Assembly: GCA_944989445.1 (NCBI GenBank)
Contig: CALYLW010000125.1
Span: 1,386,885-1,450,884 of the forward strand
Length of the DNA stretch: 64,000 nucleotides
Direction of reading: 5' to 3'
DNA from: Ampullaceana balthica
Taxonomy: Eukaryota; Mollusca; Gastropoda; Lymnaeidae
Shown here: positions 62,214 to 64,000 of the stretch, one piece after another
Position numbering within the stretch: position 1 is the first letter of the stretch
How the letters are laid out: each line of letters starts with the position of its first letter
Translations under genes and position numbers: made by a program
Notes under the pieces: generated by a model
What the model saw: only the letters and a program-made list of their open reading frames with translations
Told to the model about the DNA's origin: nothing
Database searches by the model: none

Positions 62214-62231
62214 GCCGGGTAACCCGGCTAG
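62214..62231 (+). mobile_element. Helitron 3' terminus (hairpin plus CTAG)
   Basis: A 6-bp perfect stem GCCGGG/CCCGGC with a TAA loop (62,214-62,228) runs into CTAG at 62,228-62,231, followed by T. This fits the Helitron rule of a 3' hairpin and CTRR end inserted before T. It lies 59 bp beyond the Rep-helicase stop codon. The stem shares its last C with CTAG, so the usual short spacer is missing. Confidence 0.88.
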
Positions 62232-63652
62232 TTTATTATAAAATCAAAATTTTTATCGAAACATTTACATTTGTATAACGTCTTTTATTAAAAGTTAAAA
62301 TGTACAATGTTTTATCAAGAGTTCTTCGTGAATAGCGCCCTTTATTTTTCTGACGAGTTATCTGACTTGAAAAAGGAATCGATAGGATTCTATAACTATA
62401 GTTATTATCAGGTTAGGTGGTGGTAGATTGGTTTAAAATACTCAATATTTCATTGAGGCAATATTCATTGGGACACGTTGTATTCTCATGACACAATTTT
62501 TTTTTAAAATGATTAAAAGAGCAGGATAAACTCAAAGATTGCTTTGTACACATAAATGAAAACTAATAATAGATGTAGACTGCGCTAACACTGTGAAGTT
62601 ATAGAAACTAATTATGTCCATAAACATACAAATTAGAGATTAGTTTTACAAAAATTAACGTCAATAAACACAACTTTGAAATAATGAGACTTATTTGTAT
62701 CTGTTTAATTTTAAATTGAACTGGTTGGTCATTAAAGGCTTGGGATTCCAAAATACAGTCTTCTAATCAATAAATTGTAGCAAGCAAAGGAAATCATGAC
62801 ATTAAAGACTTGTAGTATTTCTGACTCCGTAGGCTATTCAAAAGGTTTTAAAAACTGTTACGGTAAGCTTATAATGAAAAAAGTTGATTTTATTACGTTC
62901 ATTATTACTAAAGTGTTCGTTTAACAAATGTCTGATCAATTTTTTTTCACATCCATTTAAGACAGTTCATTCGTAGGAACTTTGCAGCTTCATGTTTTAA
63001 AAAGATATTAAATATATTGAAGATTAGGTCAATACATCATATGAAGCATATATCTGTAAAAAAGTAACCGTATCATCTTCATTAAAGTCTACAATACATT
63101 TGCTTGAGATACCGTTGTGATACTTATTGTCATCATATACCAACTAACACACAAGTACACATTAATAATTAACTTCTATCATAATTTTTCATTCAATGAC
63201 GATGTTATAAACGATCACGTTTTAAAAAAAAATCAAATGCTTCTCATTGCTTGATGTTACTATAGTTCCTTCACTACTCTATGACTATTAAGAAACAGAA
63301 CTTAAATAATGATGTTCGAATTGAAATACATTTTATATTGTTTCAGGAAAACGTGAGAAAATGCATTTTTTTTACAATATATTGAATTAAAATTACATAG
63401 TATTATTGTTATTATTATTTTGTATAAAATAATTATTGTTTTTTGGTCTATATCTTGCTGCATCGGTGAATGTGAACTTACAAGGGCATGCAGCTGTGTG
63501 CGTTTAAATGTCATGTATTTGGCTTTTAAATCAATTAATGTCGTATCTATAGCACGTCTTTAATAAAGAGCTATTGATAAAAAGTAACACATACATTCTT
63601 ACACAGTTATGAGTTAAAATGATTACAATTTAGGCCTTCCATGTGATTTCAG
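62232..63652 (+). other. Distal intron sequence
   Basis: AT-rich with no recognised element, between the Helitron 3' end and the acceptor at 63,652. Confidence 0.55.
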
Positions 63653-63772
63653 GTCATCAGCAGACATAGCGAATGCCAACCTTTGTATCCCATGGCGGGC
63701 TCCATGCACACAAGATCAGGTTTTGGTTGACAAATACAAGTTCCTTAGATGCTGTGGCAGAAACTCATGCAG
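63653..63772 (+). CDS. Exon of predicted secreted-peptide precursor: cysteine-rich segment
   Basis: One hundred and twenty bases lie between acceptor 'ccatgtgatttcag' and donor GCAG|gtaatg. Entry and exit are both phase 2, and a single frame is open over 39 codons. It begins SSADIANANLC and ends LRCCGRNSC, plus a split codon. Cysteine spacing is C-x6-C-x14-CC-x4-C, which fits the first part of an inhibitor cystine knot; more cysteines would be expected in the next exon, beyond the window. The CC-x4-C spacing recalls agatoxin-like peptides, a family of animal secreted peptides, but the C2-C3 loop is longer than in the arthropod forms. Function is inferred. It is described here only as a putative hormone- or toxin-like peptide. 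Confidence 0.6.
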
Positions 63773-64000
63773 GTAATGTGTTGACAACAGATAAAGCACT
63801 TGCTTTATTCCTGCAATAAATCGTTTGGATATTAGACAAAAAAGCATCAGTAATTCAAGTTCTTAGCTATTTAGGTTCCTGAGCTTAGGTAATATTCTTT
63901 TTAATAAATACAAAATTATTTCTAAGCGAAAATTTTTGAGAGATACACGTTTTTCAACGAAGTGTTGAATTCTTAAATATAATTTACGTGTGGCTCAAAC

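Larger units (their letters stand above)
46965..63652 (+). other. Large intron of the predicted peptide gene (16.7 kb)
   Basis: Bounded by GT at 46,965 and AG at 63,651-63,652. It contains the 19-bp array, the hAT element, the Helitron cluster and the Helitron Rep-helicase gene. Both the hAT and the autonomous Helitron are in the sense orientation of the host gene. The call depends on the two flanking exons being correct. Confidence 0.55.

Noticed and set aside
1..64000. CRISPR array, prokaryotic operon or phage
   Set aside because: All regular repeats are direct minisatellites without unique spacers; the gene content is eukaryotic.

Overview
This looks like AT-rich nuclear DNA from an animal, probably a mollusc or other lophotrochozoan. 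The evidence is a spliced exon pair, long introns, abundant micro- and minisatellites, endonuclease/reverse-transcriptase LINE remnants, hAT elements and Helitrons. Nothing bacterial or viral is present. The mollusc assignment is an inference from the style of the repeats, not from a diagnostic gene.

Layout. 1-46,888 is mostly non-coding. It holds tandem arrays at 1.8, 6.2, 8.0, 12.5, 27.5, 43, 44.0 and 44.7 kb, two LINE remnants (4.5-5.7 kb and 30.5 kb), a complete non-autonomous Helitron (23,215-25,770), an intact 187-bp hAT MITE (34,842-35,028) and SINE-like pieces (22.1 kb and 42.0 kb). I found no host exon there that I trust.

46,889-63,772 holds two plus-strand exons with good splice sites and matching phase, separated by a 16.7-kb intron. 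The first encodes an acidic spacer and the second a cysteine-rich segment. A Lys-Arg processing site is formed across the splice junction. The cysteine spacing resembles secreted inhibitor-cystine-knot peptides, perhaps the agatoxin-like peptide family. The start of the gene lies upstream (not found) and its end lies beyond the window.

The intron is a transposon nest. It holds a 19-bp array (50,234-51,050), a decayed hAT element with perfect 8-bp target duplications (51,870-53,716), a cluster of Helitron fragments with two inward-facing 5' ends (54,081 and 56,480), and a full-length Helitron replication-helicase gene open over 1,600 codons (57,346-62,172) followed by a textbook Helitron 3' terminus (62,231). 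The intact frame suggests recent activity. The Helitron protein could supply transposition functions to the non-autonomous Helitrons in the window, although the 3' ends differ and this is not shown.
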